IMG/VR virus record: IMGVR_UViG_3300031951_000035
Span: 1 to 64,000 of that record
Origin: a virus
DNA: 64,000 bases
Reading direction: 5' to 3' (one strand)
Below, in pieces: positions 45,056 to 51,023 of the stretch (positions are counted from its first letter, which is position 1; each line of letters opens with the position of its first letter). The notes beneath the pieces are model-generated. The model saw nothing but the letters and a program-made list of their open reading frames with translations, did not search any database and had not been told where the DNA came from. The position numbers and the translations under genes were made by a program.

Positions 45056-45494
45056 TTTTAAAATCGGTATAGTCTCTGGATATTTTAATCCATTACATGC
45101 CGGTCATATAGAATATATTAATGCCGCAAAAAAACAATGTGACTATTTGATTTGCATTATTAATAATGACGATCAAGTAAATCTAAAAGGGTCCGCTCTT
45201 TTTATGGACGAAGACCATCGTAAAATAATTGTTGAAAATCTTAAAGGAGTAGATTTTGCAGTTATTTCAATAGATGATGATCTTTCTGTATCACAAACAC
45301 TTGAGAATATATCAAATCTGGAAGGTATAAACGAAAACTGTCGCCTGCTATTTTTTAATAGCGGCGACAGAAATCCTGAAAATCAAAACTTAAAAGAAGT
45401 TAATATATGTAAAGATAAAAATATAGAAAGAGTATTTCTAGATTTACCTAAAATATATTCTTCTTCTACATTAAAACTCAACCTTACCACGTAA
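45048..45494 (+). CDS. Cytidylyltransferase-fold nucleotidyltransferase (heptose 1-phosphate type candidate)
   Basis: The HxGH-type signature GYFNPLHAGHIEYI begins the protein, as in RfaE/HldE C-domains and glycerol-phosphate cytidylyltransferases; NNDDQVNLKG and YSSSTLK (the S-S/T-T motif) follow. It would activate a sugar phosphate with NTP to give the NDP-sugar. The base is not predictable. It ends the plus operon and overlaps the convergent gene 45471-45767 by 24 bases. Confidence 0.7.
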   Translation: MSNFKIGIVSGYFNPLHAGHIEYINAAKKQCDYLICIINNDDQVNLKGSALFMDEDHRKIIVENLKGVDFAVISIDDDLSVSQTLENISNLEGINENCRLLFFNSGDRNPENQNLKEVNICKDKNIERVFLDLPKIYSSSTLKLNLTT

Positions 45495-45767
45495 AATATC
45501 AAATAGCATAACCCAATCAGAAGCTTTTGCTAAGATTGGATTCTTAAATGCCGCAGGCTTATTCTTCTCAAAGTAATAATGTCCTGTCCATGCAAACGGA
45601 TATACAACAAATGGTGCAAATGGAATTAGACACCACCACCATCCTCCATTGTATATAATTGCAGATACAAATGCAATAGTTACTAACTGTCCCAGCACAT
45701 GAAGTCTCCTGCATGTTTTATTTTGATGCAGACTTAGATAATGCTGATAGTATTCTTTAAAAGTCAT
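45471..45767 (-). CDS. Mpo1/YGL010w-like (DUF962) membrane protein
   Basis: The 98 residues carry the DUF962 pattern: HYLSLHQNKTCRRLHVLG at the start, a central hydrophobic hairpin (GGWWWCLIPFAPFVVYPFAW), then HYYFEKNKPAAFKNPILAKASDW, with conserved His. In yeast the family member oxidises 2-hydroxy fatty acids. In a phage it may alter host membrane lipids. It converges with the plus operon. Confidence 0.75.
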   Translation of the reverse strand: MTFKEYYQHYLSLHQNKTCRRLHVLGQLVTIAFVSAIIYNGGWWWCLIPFAPFVVYPFAWTGHYYFEKNKPAAFKNPILAKASDWVMLFDILRGKVEF

Positions 45768-46130
45768 TTAAACCTCCACGTTTTCTATTCCTATATTCCT
45801 ATCTACACAAACCGCAAAACTTGTAATCATACCGTTTGGTTTCTTGTCGTTAATTACCACTCTAGGCCCAACAGGAAGCCCCATAATCAATTGATCATAG
45901 AATATACCATGCCTATCCAGATGCTGCTGCGTAATTGATCTACAGCCTTCCGGGCGAGCCGTTGTTAAAACTATATAGTAGTCTTTATCTCTCCACTCTG
46001 CTAATTTAGCAGTAACTCCTGGCAATAATGTTGGCTGAAAGGTTACAATATCATGTAAATCTCGCCAATGATACAGCAAGGTTCCATCTATATCGCAAAA
46101 TATTGTTTTTCTATTTGTCCTATCATTCAT
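45768..46130 (-). CDS. HAD-family phosphatase, small
   Basis: Motif I CDIDGTL (Asp13 region), motif II LTTARPEG and motif III/IV INDKKPNG are in the proper order within 120 residues. Its lack of a cap domain suits small substrates or proteins. Next to a heptose pathway it could act as the missing GmhB-type phosphatase, but orientation and operon differ, so this is only a possibility. Confidence 0.78.
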   Translation of the reverse strand: MNDRTNRKTIFCDIDGTLLYHWRDLHDIVTFQPTLLPGVTAKLAEWRDKDYYIVLTTARPEGCRSITQQHLDRHGIFYDQLIMGLPVGPRVVINDKKPNGMITSFAVCVDRNIGIENVEV

Positions 46131-46801
46131 TATATTTCCTTTATATTTTTATCCTCAATCTGTTTAAAATCATAGAAATACTGTTCTTCGTTGCTTTCGC
46201 TAGTCCATCTACTTCCTGTATTCTCACAGCTAAATTCTCTACTAAATACTAGCCAGTCTGGTTTTTTGTCAAAAGATCTGCTAATAAATGATCCACCATC
46301 CATCCACAAAATACGATTATTTGGCTGTAAGAAGTATTGACCCCCATCTCCTTCAAAAAAATGTCCGCATTTATGCCCACCAGCCATTTCTCCATATCCA
46401 GAACTATACTGTGGTCCCAACGACCAGTCAATCGTAAACAGATATTTTGACTTATGCCTACTCTTATCTTTTATGATAATATTGGCCGATCTATTTTTTA
46501 GATAATCAACTATATTTACGCTGGCATAATAACTTAGACTATCCCAGAGTTGTAAAAAATCTAAAGGATAGTTCGATCCACCTTCCTTATCTCTATGCAA
46601 ATAATGTATTGGAACTCTTGCGTGTTGACTTCCATATTCAGTCATGACACTAAAAAGACCACATCTTTGAGGTATGCTTGTAAAGTTAAACACTTCTACA
46701 AGAATTCTATCTGCATTTAAATCTGGAGGATTATTATATAGAAAAGATGTATCTAGATATGAGGTGAAGTAAGGAATATTTATGTTTAGAAAATTGCTCA
46801 T
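46130..46801 (-). CDS. Hypothetical protein, 223 aa
   Basis: A soluble protein rich in aromatic and Gly residues (YSSGYGEMAGGHKCGHFFEGDGGQYF). The segment NRILWMDGGSFISRSF and TSESNEEQYFYDF are noticeable. Cys/His pairs could bind a metal. Start overlaps the HAD gene end. No family recognised. Confidence 0.55.
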   Translation of the reverse strand: MSNFLNINIPYFTSYLDTSFLYNNPPDLNADRILVEVFNFTSIPQRCGLFSVMTEYGSQHARVPIHYLHRDKEGGSNYPLDFLQLWDSLSYYASVNIVDYLKNRSANIIIKDKSRHKSKYLFTIDWSLGPQYSSGYGEMAGGHKCGHFFEGDGGQYFLQPNNRILWMDGGSFISRSFDKKPDWLVFSREFSCENTGSRWTSESNEEQYFYDFKQIEDKNIKEI

Positions 46802-46802
46802 A

Positions 46803-47294
46803 TTATATGTAATCTAGCCATTCTTCTGGCATGTTTTCTACAACTAGAAGTAATTCTGCCTTTTTAGGCGTTATAAGCAGATTCATGCCCGCTTCTTGTG
46901 GCGTTCTATTTCCTTTTGACAAGTTGCATTTTCTGCAACAACTGACTTGATTCTCCCATGTATTCGCCTGGGACTTTTGTTTAAATCTACTGACAGGGAT
47001 TATATGATCTATAGTTAGTTCTTCTGTGTGCAGTTCTTTATTACAATATCCGCACCTACTTCTATCTCTGGTGCGTATTGCTCTTTTAGATGGGAATTTT
47101 TTGTATGAAATGCGAATATACTTAGAATATACCATCACAGCGGGGATTTTTACCTCCCCACTGGATGAGCATAATCTCTTTTTATAGTATGATAATACGC
47201 TAACATTGGTATTATTTAGGTCCAATACTATCGCTCGTCTTATATTGATAATAGATAGTGGCGTATAATCCGCATTTAATATCAGTGTCTTCAT
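46803..47294 (-). CDS. HNH endonuclease
   Basis: The core is RSRCGYCNKEL, LTIDHIIPVSR, ANTWENQVSCCRKCNLSKGNRTPQEAGM, an HNH domain flanked by two CxxC zinc pairs. The N-terminal LILNADYTPLSIINIRRAIVL is the extension known from the cyanobacterial and phage HNH family. The start is at 47294 (TGATG with the upstream stop). It may be a homing or packaging-type nuclease. Confidence 0.82.
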   Translation of the reverse strand: MKTLILNADYTPLSIINIRRAIVLDLNNTNVSVLSYYKKRLCSSSGEVKIPAVMVYSKYIRISYKKFPSKRAIRTRDRSRCGYCNKELHTEELTIDHIIPVSRFKQKSQANTWENQVSCCRKCNLSKGNRTPQEAGMNLLITPKKAELLLVVENMPEEWLDYI

Positions 47295-47482
47295 CAACAT
47301 TCACCAACAGCAATTCCACTTCTTTGCATAAGTTCTGAAATCTTCTCAAGCTCAAGAGGAGTCAGCCCAATTTGATAGAATTTATCACATCTATACTGAG
47401 TAAATCTACCATTGATAATAAATCCGACAACTCTATTTGTATAGTCAATAACTGTTTTTTTATCTTTGCTAATCTTGTACAT
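47294..47482 (-). CDS. Hypothetical protein, 62 aa
   Basis: A short soluble alpha/beta protein (DYTNRVVGFIINGRFTQYRCDKF). It overlaps the dCMP deaminase gene by 14 bases and the HNH gene by one base; no family recognised. Confidence 0.5.
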   Translation of the reverse strand: MYKISKDKKTVIDYTNRVVGFIINGRFTQYRCDKFYQIGLTPLELEKISELMQRSGIAVGEC

Positions 47483-47966
47483 TTAAAACCTCCTGATAAA
47501 TCAAGTTATTTGGAGTAAAGGATATAGATATCTTATCCTTAATCAGTTCTAGAATTTGATTATATTCTTCTGAAAAGATGCTCATTTTAACTTTTGAAAC
47601 ATCTGTAAATTTAATTTCCTTAATTCCACATTGATATAATGCCTGTAAACAAGATATACATGGAGGACCGGTTATATATGCTGTCGCATCAAGTGTTTGC
47701 CGGCCCAGCCTAGCTGAGTTATAAATAGCGTTAGCCTCTGCATGTATCATAAATGGGTACTTTTTTGGCCTAGTTCTTGGCAGTATATCATCATCTATAT
47801 CTCTGATAAATCCATTATATCCGGTAGAGATTAACGTTTTATCTTTTACCAGGGCACAGCCACACTGAGTCTCCATATCATGGCTCATTTCCCGCCAGGA
47901 TATAGCTTCCTTAAAATAACGAATATCCCATTTAGTTAATATAGTATTGAGTTTTACAATATTCAT
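47469..47966 (-). CDS. dCMP deaminase
   Basis: The zinc-binding motifs are MIHAEANAIYNSA (His and catalytic Glu) and GPPCISCLQALYQCGIKEI (two Cys). STGYNGF matches the substrate loop. It deaminates dCMP to dUMP, which the ThyX at 57189 then methylates to dTMP. Confidence 0.88.
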   Translation of the reverse strand: MNIVKLNTILTKWDIRYFKEAISWREMSHDMETQCGCALVKDKTLISTGYNGFIRDIDDDILPRTRPKKYPFMIHAEANAIYNSARLGRQTLDATAYITGPPCISCLQALYQCGIKEIKFTDVSKVKMSIFSEEYNQILELIKDKISISFTPNNLIYQEVLNVQD

Positions 47967-48304
47967 TGTATTTCTTTCTTGCCTTTTTCTGTAAGTTCAA
48001 AGTAAAACTTTCCATCTTCCCCGACTTTATAATCCATTAAACCATTCTTAACCATTTCTTCTATTGAGTCAGATATTTCTTGTTCTACTTCTTCTTTTGT
48101 CTTAAAATAAATATTGTTTAACTCATAATCATCAATTATATATTCATACTTTCCTTTATTTTTTTTAGTTAAGTCTTTGACTATAGCTTTCGCTAGCCCT
48201 TTCTTATTGAAAATACCAACAATAAATGGAAGTGCATTATCAAGTTCAGCCGGATCATGCTCTACTTCTGGACTTAATGTCTCATAGACTACATATAATT
48301 TCAT
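47963..48304 (-). CDS. Hypothetical protein, 113 aa
   Basis: I choose the ATG at 48304, preceded by GGAGGG; a frame open to 48325 lies in the neighbour. The protein reads MKLYVVYETLSPEVEHDPAEL, then a Lys/Glu-rich region (KTKEEVEQEISDSIEEMVK) and ends with a winged-helix-like GLMDYKVGEDGKFYFELTEKGKKEI. The last part resembles the C-terminal wing of small transcription factors; not firm. Confidence 0.6.
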   Translation of the reverse strand: MKLYVVYETLSPEVEHDPAELDNALPFIVGIFNKKGLAKAIVKDLTKKNKGKYEYIIDDYELNNIYFKTKEEVEQEISDSIEEMVKNGLMDYKVGEDGKFYFELTEKGKKEIQ

Positions 48305-48912
48305 AATCCCTCCTTGTTTACCCAAAGTTCTTCTTCAAACCATTCTGAAAATACAGATTGATTTAATACCACCCCCGGCTTTCCGCCCATATAATGTATT
48401 GGTTGTATCATATTATTCTTGATAGCATAATCGAAGAAATCTTTCACTGTTACCGGGGTCATTATTCCCCATCTCAGCTTATCTTTTATAGATTCGATCT
48501 TGGAAATGTGCTTATCTAAGTCATAATCTTTTGGAATCTTTAGATCCAGATTTATCTTTTCTGATGGATAGATGAATAAGATAGCGGCTTTTTCCCTAAT
48601 GTATGCTTTCAGATCGCCAACCTTAAGGGTCAATTTACCATACGTAGGAACCCATTTAATTTCTATTGGCATATCATTGATTGGGCAGGAATTATATTTA
48701 AGATCGACTATATAATCTGCACCAGATGTTTTGCCTTTTTCAACAAATTCACCCGTGTTGTCAACACCATTATTTCTTGGATTTTTGACGCTGATTCTTT
48801 TACTATTACAATTTTCAATCCACTTAAAAAAGAAATAGTTTTCTAACATAGTAGAAAACTTTATTTGCTGTTTGAAAGTGTCTATACTCCTATTATCAAA
48901 ACGGTTAGACAT
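48301..48912 (-). CDS. Possible PD-(D/E)XK-type protein, 203 aa
   Basis: GADYIVDLKYNSCPINDMPIEIKW has the spacing of a nuclease core: Asp in ADY and then E-x-K in IEIKW, next to a strand AAILFIYPSE. No other motif is decisive. A nuclease or a nucleic-acid binding protein is suggested. It is next to the RNA gene cluster; AGGAAAAAAATATG is its ribosome binding context. Confidence 0.5.
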   Translation of the reverse strand: MSNRFDNRSIDTFKQQIKFSTMLENYFFFKWIENCNSKRISVKNPRNNGVDNTGEFVEKGKTSGADYIVDLKYNSCPINDMPIEIKWVPTYGKLTLKVGDLKAYIREKAAILFIYPSEKINLDLKIPKDYDLDKHISKIESIKDKLRWGIMTPVTVKDFFDYAIKNNMIQPIHYMGGKPGVVLNQSVFSEWFEEELWVNKEGL

Positions 48913-48939
48913 ATTTTTTTCCTAAAGTAAAAATTCAAA

Positions 48940-49208
48940 TTCGGGAACTAGGATTTGAACCTAGACAGAATGATCCACATACTACTATAGTTTTCACTAC
49001 CCTTTATGGTTTGTAGTCTAGACTTTACCTTCACCATGGATTAACTTTAGGTGTCTCCCGTCAAGTCGTTACACCTTCTAATTTCTTAGCTTGGCTCGGG
49101 ATTGGCATTTTACAGCGTTCCCCGAATTTGAGAGATTATACTATTAAAGTTTCCCTTAATGCACTCCAGTTCTTAAAGTCATTCGTGCTACCGTTACACC
49201 ACTCCCGA
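48940..49208 (-). tRNA. tRNA-Gln(UUG) interrupted by a group I intron
   Basis: The exons combine to a 71-nt tRNA. The 5' exon (49208-49176) has acceptor TCGGGAG, D arm GTGTAACGGTAGCAC and anticodon stem AATGA then CTT. The 3' exon (48977-48940) gives TGGA, TCATT, CTGTC and T arm CTAGG-TTCAAAT-CCTAG, then TTCCCGA plus A73. Joined, the anticodon loop is CTTTGGA with anticodon UUG. U1-A72 is usual for Gln. The intron splits the anticodon between U34 and U35. Confidence 0.85.
48978..49175 (-). other. Group I intron (about 198 nt) in tRNA-Gln anticodon
   Basis: The intron starts after a U and ends with G, the required ends. P1 forms between exon ACTT and GAGT at 49066-49063 or rather 49166-49163, with a U-G pair at the splice site. 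The conserved strands are in order: P (CGGGGAACGC, 49124-49115), Q (GCCAATCCCGAGCCAAGC, 49106-49089), R (GTGTAACGACTTGACGG..., 49074-49051) and S (AAGGTAAAGTCTAGACT, 49032-49015). They resemble the catalytic core of phage and bacterial tRNA group I introns. No endonuclease gene lies inside. The P1 coordinates meant are 49163-49166. Confidence 0.82.
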
Positions 49209-49209
49209 A

Positions 49210-49284
49210 TACGAGAGGGGGGAGTCGAACCCCCAACATTCAGATCCTAAATCTGACGCCTCTGCCAAATTGGGCTACCCTCGC
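49210..49284 (-). tRNA. tRNA-Leu(UAG), short variable loop
   Basis: Acceptor GCGAGGG/CTCTCGT (two G-U pairs), D arm starting GCCCAATTTGGCAGAGGC, anticodon stem TCAGA/TCTGA with loop TTTAGGA, variable loop ATGTT, T arm GGGGG-TTCGACT-CCCCC, A73. Anticodon UAG reads CUA. Bacterial leucine tRNAs normally have a long variable arm; this one has five bases. It is one base from the tRNA-Gln 5' end. Confidence 0.85.
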
Positions 49285-49309
49285 ATGATATATAGTAGTT
49301 AAACAAGTT

Positions 49310-49370
49310 CTTGTGGGTTCTGTGATTGTGGTAAAGCCACAATTCAGGCTTGCTCACACCTAGCCACAAG
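49310..49370 (-). ncRNA. tRNA-like element lacking a T arm (uncertain)
   Basis: On the minus strand CTTGTGG (49370-49364) pairs with CCACAAG (49316-49310). Inside are AGG...CCT (D-arm-like) and a 7-bp stem ATTGTGG/CCACAAT with loop CTTTA. It resembles a cloverleaf without the T arm. It lies between tRNA-Leu and tRNA-Thr in the same transcript. It may be a degenerate tRNA or a processing element; flanking sequences contain an additional TAGTTAAA/TTTAACTA pairing. Confidence 0.35.
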
Positions 49371-49401
49371 ATACAGCAAGTCTCTACTCATTTAACTATA
49401 A

Positions 49402-49474
49402 AGCCGATGAAGGGAATCGAACCCCCGACAGGCGATTTACAAAACCGCTACTCTACCAACTGAGTTACATCGGC
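49402..49474 (-). tRNA. tRNA-Thr(UGU)
   Basis: Acceptor GCCGATG/CATCGGC, D arm ACTCAGTTGGTAGAGT, anticodon stem GCGGT/ATCGC with loop TTTGTAA (UGU), T arm GGGGG-TTCGATT-CCCTT, discriminator T. All elements are canonical. No CCA encoded. Confidence 0.9.
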
Positions 49475-49484
49475 AAATTCTAAG

Positions 49485-49585
49485 GATGGATGAGTGGAAT
49501 CGAACCACTTCAAGGGCATTTGTTTGCCTACTTTGCTGTCGCAATTCGGAACTTCCCTCACGCTACCATTCACGCTACATCCATC
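49485..49585 (-). tRNA. tRNA-like gene with expanded anticodon region, identity unassigned
   Basis: Acceptor ATGGATG/CATCCAT (plus a possible extra G-C pair), D-arm-like GCGTGAATGGTAGCGT and T arm AGTGG-TTCGATT-CCACT are clear. The middle is too long: GAGGG and CCCTT could form the anticodon stem, but 38 bases lie between them instead of seven. A small hairpin TTGC-GACA-GCAA sits inside. It may hold an insertion of about 31 bases, or be a pseudogene or fusion of two tRNAs. Confidence 0.55.
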
Positions 49586-49655
49586 ATGCAAGGCTCGCCA
49601 TCTCTAACGAGCCAAGATCGCTCTATCCACATGGGTAGATACGTCAGCCTCCGAA

Positions 49656-49732
49656 TAGGGGAAGTGGGATTCGAACCCTACGATCTCCAGCTTATGAGGC
49701 TGGCGAGAACGACCTGACTTCTCTATTCCCCG
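49656..49732 (-). tRNA. tRNA-Met(CAU), initiator-like
   Basis: Anticodon stem CCAGC/GCTGG with loop CTCATAA gives CAU. The 5' end CGGGGAA faces TTCCCCT, leaving C1-U72 unpaired as in initiator tRNA. D arm GAGAAGTCAGGTCGTTCTC has the AGGTCGT wording of fMet tRNAs. The T stem GTAGGG/CCCAC needs one bulged A. The three G-C pairs of a classic initiator anticodon stem are absent, so function is uncertain. Confidence 0.82.
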
Positions 49733-49745
49733 ATAATTATTATAG

Positions 49746-49816
49746 TCCCAGGTCCGAGAGTCGAACTCGGCGTGAGTACCTTATAAGAGTACGTTGCCAA
49801 CCGGTTTCCACCTGGG
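49746..49816 (-). tRNA. tRNA-Ile(UAU)
   Basis: Acceptor CCCAGGT/ACCTGGG with A73, anticodon stem GTACT/GGTAC and loop CTTATAA giving UAU, T arm CCGAG-TTCGACT-CTCGG. The D arm (AAACCGGTTGGCAAC) pairs poorly. It reads AUA, a codon used often in this AT-rich genome. It is first behind the promoter at 49833-49860. Confidence 0.82.
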
Positions 49817-49832
49817 AAGTTAGTTCTTAACT

Positions 49833-49860
49833 ATTATACTCCACGTATCGTCATTGTCAA
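49833..49860 (-). promoter_or_regulatory. Promoter of tRNA cluster
   Basis: TTGACA (49855-49860), 16 bp, TATAAT (49833-49838): consensus in both hexamers. It faces the tRNA run from 49816 down to 48940. GGAG precedes the -10, like the other copies of this promoter type. Confidence 0.85.
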
Positions 49861-49880
49861 GAACTGGTCTTTAATTTTTC

Positions 49881-50069
49881 TCAATCGTGATTAAAAAAAC
49901 ATAAGTTTCCAAAATCTTCTATTGGCAAAGACTTAGGTTCAACCTTTGGTCTAGGCTTAGGTGCGTTCTCCCCAAATAAAGCTTCTGCTTCCTCTGGAGT
50001 CATAACGTAACCGTCTCTCTGTGCCTCACGAACCGCGTCTAGCATACGTTTTACACTTTCTTTAGTCAT
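49881..50069 (-). CDS. Hypothetical protein, 62 aa
   Basis: A short protein with a helical N-terminus (KRMLDAVREAQRDGYVMTPEEAEALFG) and Pro/Lys-rich tail. It overlaps the DUF551-like gene by 8 bases and has no clear family. Confidence 0.6.
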   Translation of the reverse strand: MTKESVKRMLDAVREAQRDGYVMTPEEAEALFGENAPKPRPKVEPKSLPIEDFGNLCFFNHD

Positions 50070-50370
50070 TAAATAATCCCTTTAGATATTCCCTAGGAGG
50101 AAGCGGACGCCAACCCTTGTATTCACGTTCAGCATCATACGGTTGCCAGTATGGAGCATCACAGGCATCCACGTTACCAAATCCATCATCACGGTAAAAA
50201 GCGTGCGGACACAACCCTATGTATACTTCCACACCATTTTTCTTCTTGCCGGGAACGCCTCTTTCTTCATATTTATACGTTCCGGTCCACAATCCGATAT
50301 TCTCTCCGAAGTAATAAACTCGTTGACCTTCTTTGGGAGGATCGGTATGAGAGTTTCGCCAGTCATTCAT
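50062..50370 (-). CDS. DUF551-like small protein, 102 aa
   Basis: The start at 50370 forms TAATG with the previous stop. The N-terminus NDWRNSHTDPPKEGQRVYYFG resembles DUF551-type phage proteins (W...PP..G), and the C-terminus APYWQPYDAEREYKGWRPLPP repeats a W-x-P-L-P ending. Function unknown. Confidence 0.65.
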   Translation of the reverse strand: MNDWRNSHTDPPKEGQRVYYFGENIGLWTGTYKYEERGVPGKKKNGVEVYIGLCPHAFYRDDGFGNVDACDAPYWQPYDAEREYKGWRPLPPREYLKGLFND

Positions 50371-50567
50371 TATTGATACCTTTTCCAAGCTTCCTCAGAC
50401 GGACCCTCAACAGCCTCGCACAACTCTTCCCACAAACTTTCGACTAGATTTTGGTCACAGTCAACAGCCCTAAAAGGAACGTCATAGATAGAGTCAAGAA
50501 ATCTATTAACAAGACTCTTCAAGTCCGCTAGTTCCTTCCGGGAATCATCAACCTCTTGGATTGTCAT
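50370..50567 (-). CDS. Hypothetical protein, 65 aa
   Basis: The start is at 50567, because AAAGGAGGAAAGTG directly precedes it; a longer frame to 50627 runs over the promoter. The product is acidic and helical (DDSRKELADLKSLVNRFLDS; ESLWEELCEAVEG). No family recognised. Confidence 0.65.
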   Translation of the reverse strand: MTIQEVDDSRKELADLKSLVNRFLDSIYDVPFRAVDCDQNLVESLWEELCEAVEGPSEEAWKRYQ

Positions 50568-50587
50568 CACTTTCCTCCTTTTTTCTG

Positions 50588-50615
50588 ATTCTACCACGCT
50601 ACGCGAGAATGTCAA
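50588..50615 (-). promoter_or_regulatory. Promoter, TTGACA-16-TAGAAT
   Basis: TTGACA at 50610-50615, TAGAAT at 50588-50593, spacer 16 bp ending CGTGG. It reads genes 50567 to 49881. Confidence 0.8.
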
Positions 50616-50627
50616 TATGGGCGGCAC

Positions 50628-50809
50628 CTATTCCTACTCCCACTCATCAGTGGTTTGGGAGGCCACATGGGTATGTCTACCTCTCTGCTGTGCTTTGCCT
50701 CGTCATACGGTAAACCGTCGCCCATAAGGTGTATTGGTAGGATTTTGAAAATGGAATCCTAAAAACCATTAGGGCAGTCATCCGCTTGGATAGCCAAGGT
50801 TCAGACCAC
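50628..50809 (-). ncRNA. Structured non-coding RNA with its own promoter
   Basis: No reading frame with a ribosome binding site is seen. The RNA would start near 50809 from the promoter at 50816-50843. Stems visible on the minus strand are CTTGG/CCAAG with loop CTAT, a long hairpin GCCCTAA...TTATGGGC enclosing TAGGATT/AATCCTA, a short ACGG-TTTA-CCGT, and CCAC/GTGG near the end. No tRNA, 6S or known riboswitch pattern is recognised. Size is about 180 nt. Confidence 0.5.
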
Positions 50810-50815
50810 GATCTT

Positions 50816-50843
50816 ATTCTACCACTGTTTATCGTCCTGTCAA
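50816..50843 (-). promoter_or_regulatory. Promoter of the structured RNA
   Basis: TTGACA (50838-50843), 16 bp, TAGAAT (50816-50821). The spacer contains GACGATAA and ends AGTGG, very like the copies at 49833 and 52586. Confidence 0.8.
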
Positions 50844-50867
50844 GTCTGTTTCTTTAAACTTTCAAAG

Positions 50868-50939
50868 CTGTGGGAGGTGGTTCTGCCCCACCATCTTACA
50901 CTTTAACAGAGTGCCGCATTACTGTTATGCTATCCCACA
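50868..50939 (-). tRNA. tRNA-Asn(GUU) with non-canonical T loop
   Basis: Acceptor TGTGGGA/TCCCACA with G73, D stem GCAT/ATGC, anticodon stem GCACT/AGTGT with loop CTGTTAA (GUU), T stem GGTGG/CCACC. The T loop is GGCAGAA, lacking T54-T55-C56, and the D loop AACAGTA lacks the GG pair. Both partners of the usual elbow contact are thus gone. Confidence 0.82.
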
Positions 50940-50950
50940 AAGATATAAAA

Positions 50951-51023
50951 AGCAAGAGAAGGGAATCGAACCCTCAACTTTCAGTTTGGAAAACTGACAC
51001 TCTGCCAATTGAGTTACTCTTGC
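50951..51023 (-). tRNA. tRNA-Gly(UCC)
   Basis: Acceptor GCAAGAG/CTCTTGC with discriminator T, D arm ACTCAATTGGCAGAGT, anticodon stem TCAGT/ACTGA with loop TTTCCAA (UCC), T arm GAGGG-TTCGATT-CCCTT. Fully canonical; no CCA encoded. Confidence 0.9.

Noticed and set aside
49590-49655. A further tRNA between the tRNA-like gene and tRNA-Met
   Set aside because: Only two hairpins (GGCTCG/CGAGCC and an imperfect CTACCC/GGATAG) are present, without acceptor or T-arm; probably a processing spacer.
49490-49717. A 75-codon plus-strand frame
   Set aside because: It lies across tRNA genes on the other strand.
50640-50665. CTGATGA on the minus strand, like the hammerhead ribozyme core
   Set aside because: The required GAAA element and three helices are not present; the string is simply the loop of a CCAC/GTGG hairpin.
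50700-50820. Possible plus-strand class II tRNA around the hairpin GGATT...AATCC
   Set aside because: The loop is ten bases, there is no matching acceptor stem and no T arm of normal form; the promoter reads the other strand.
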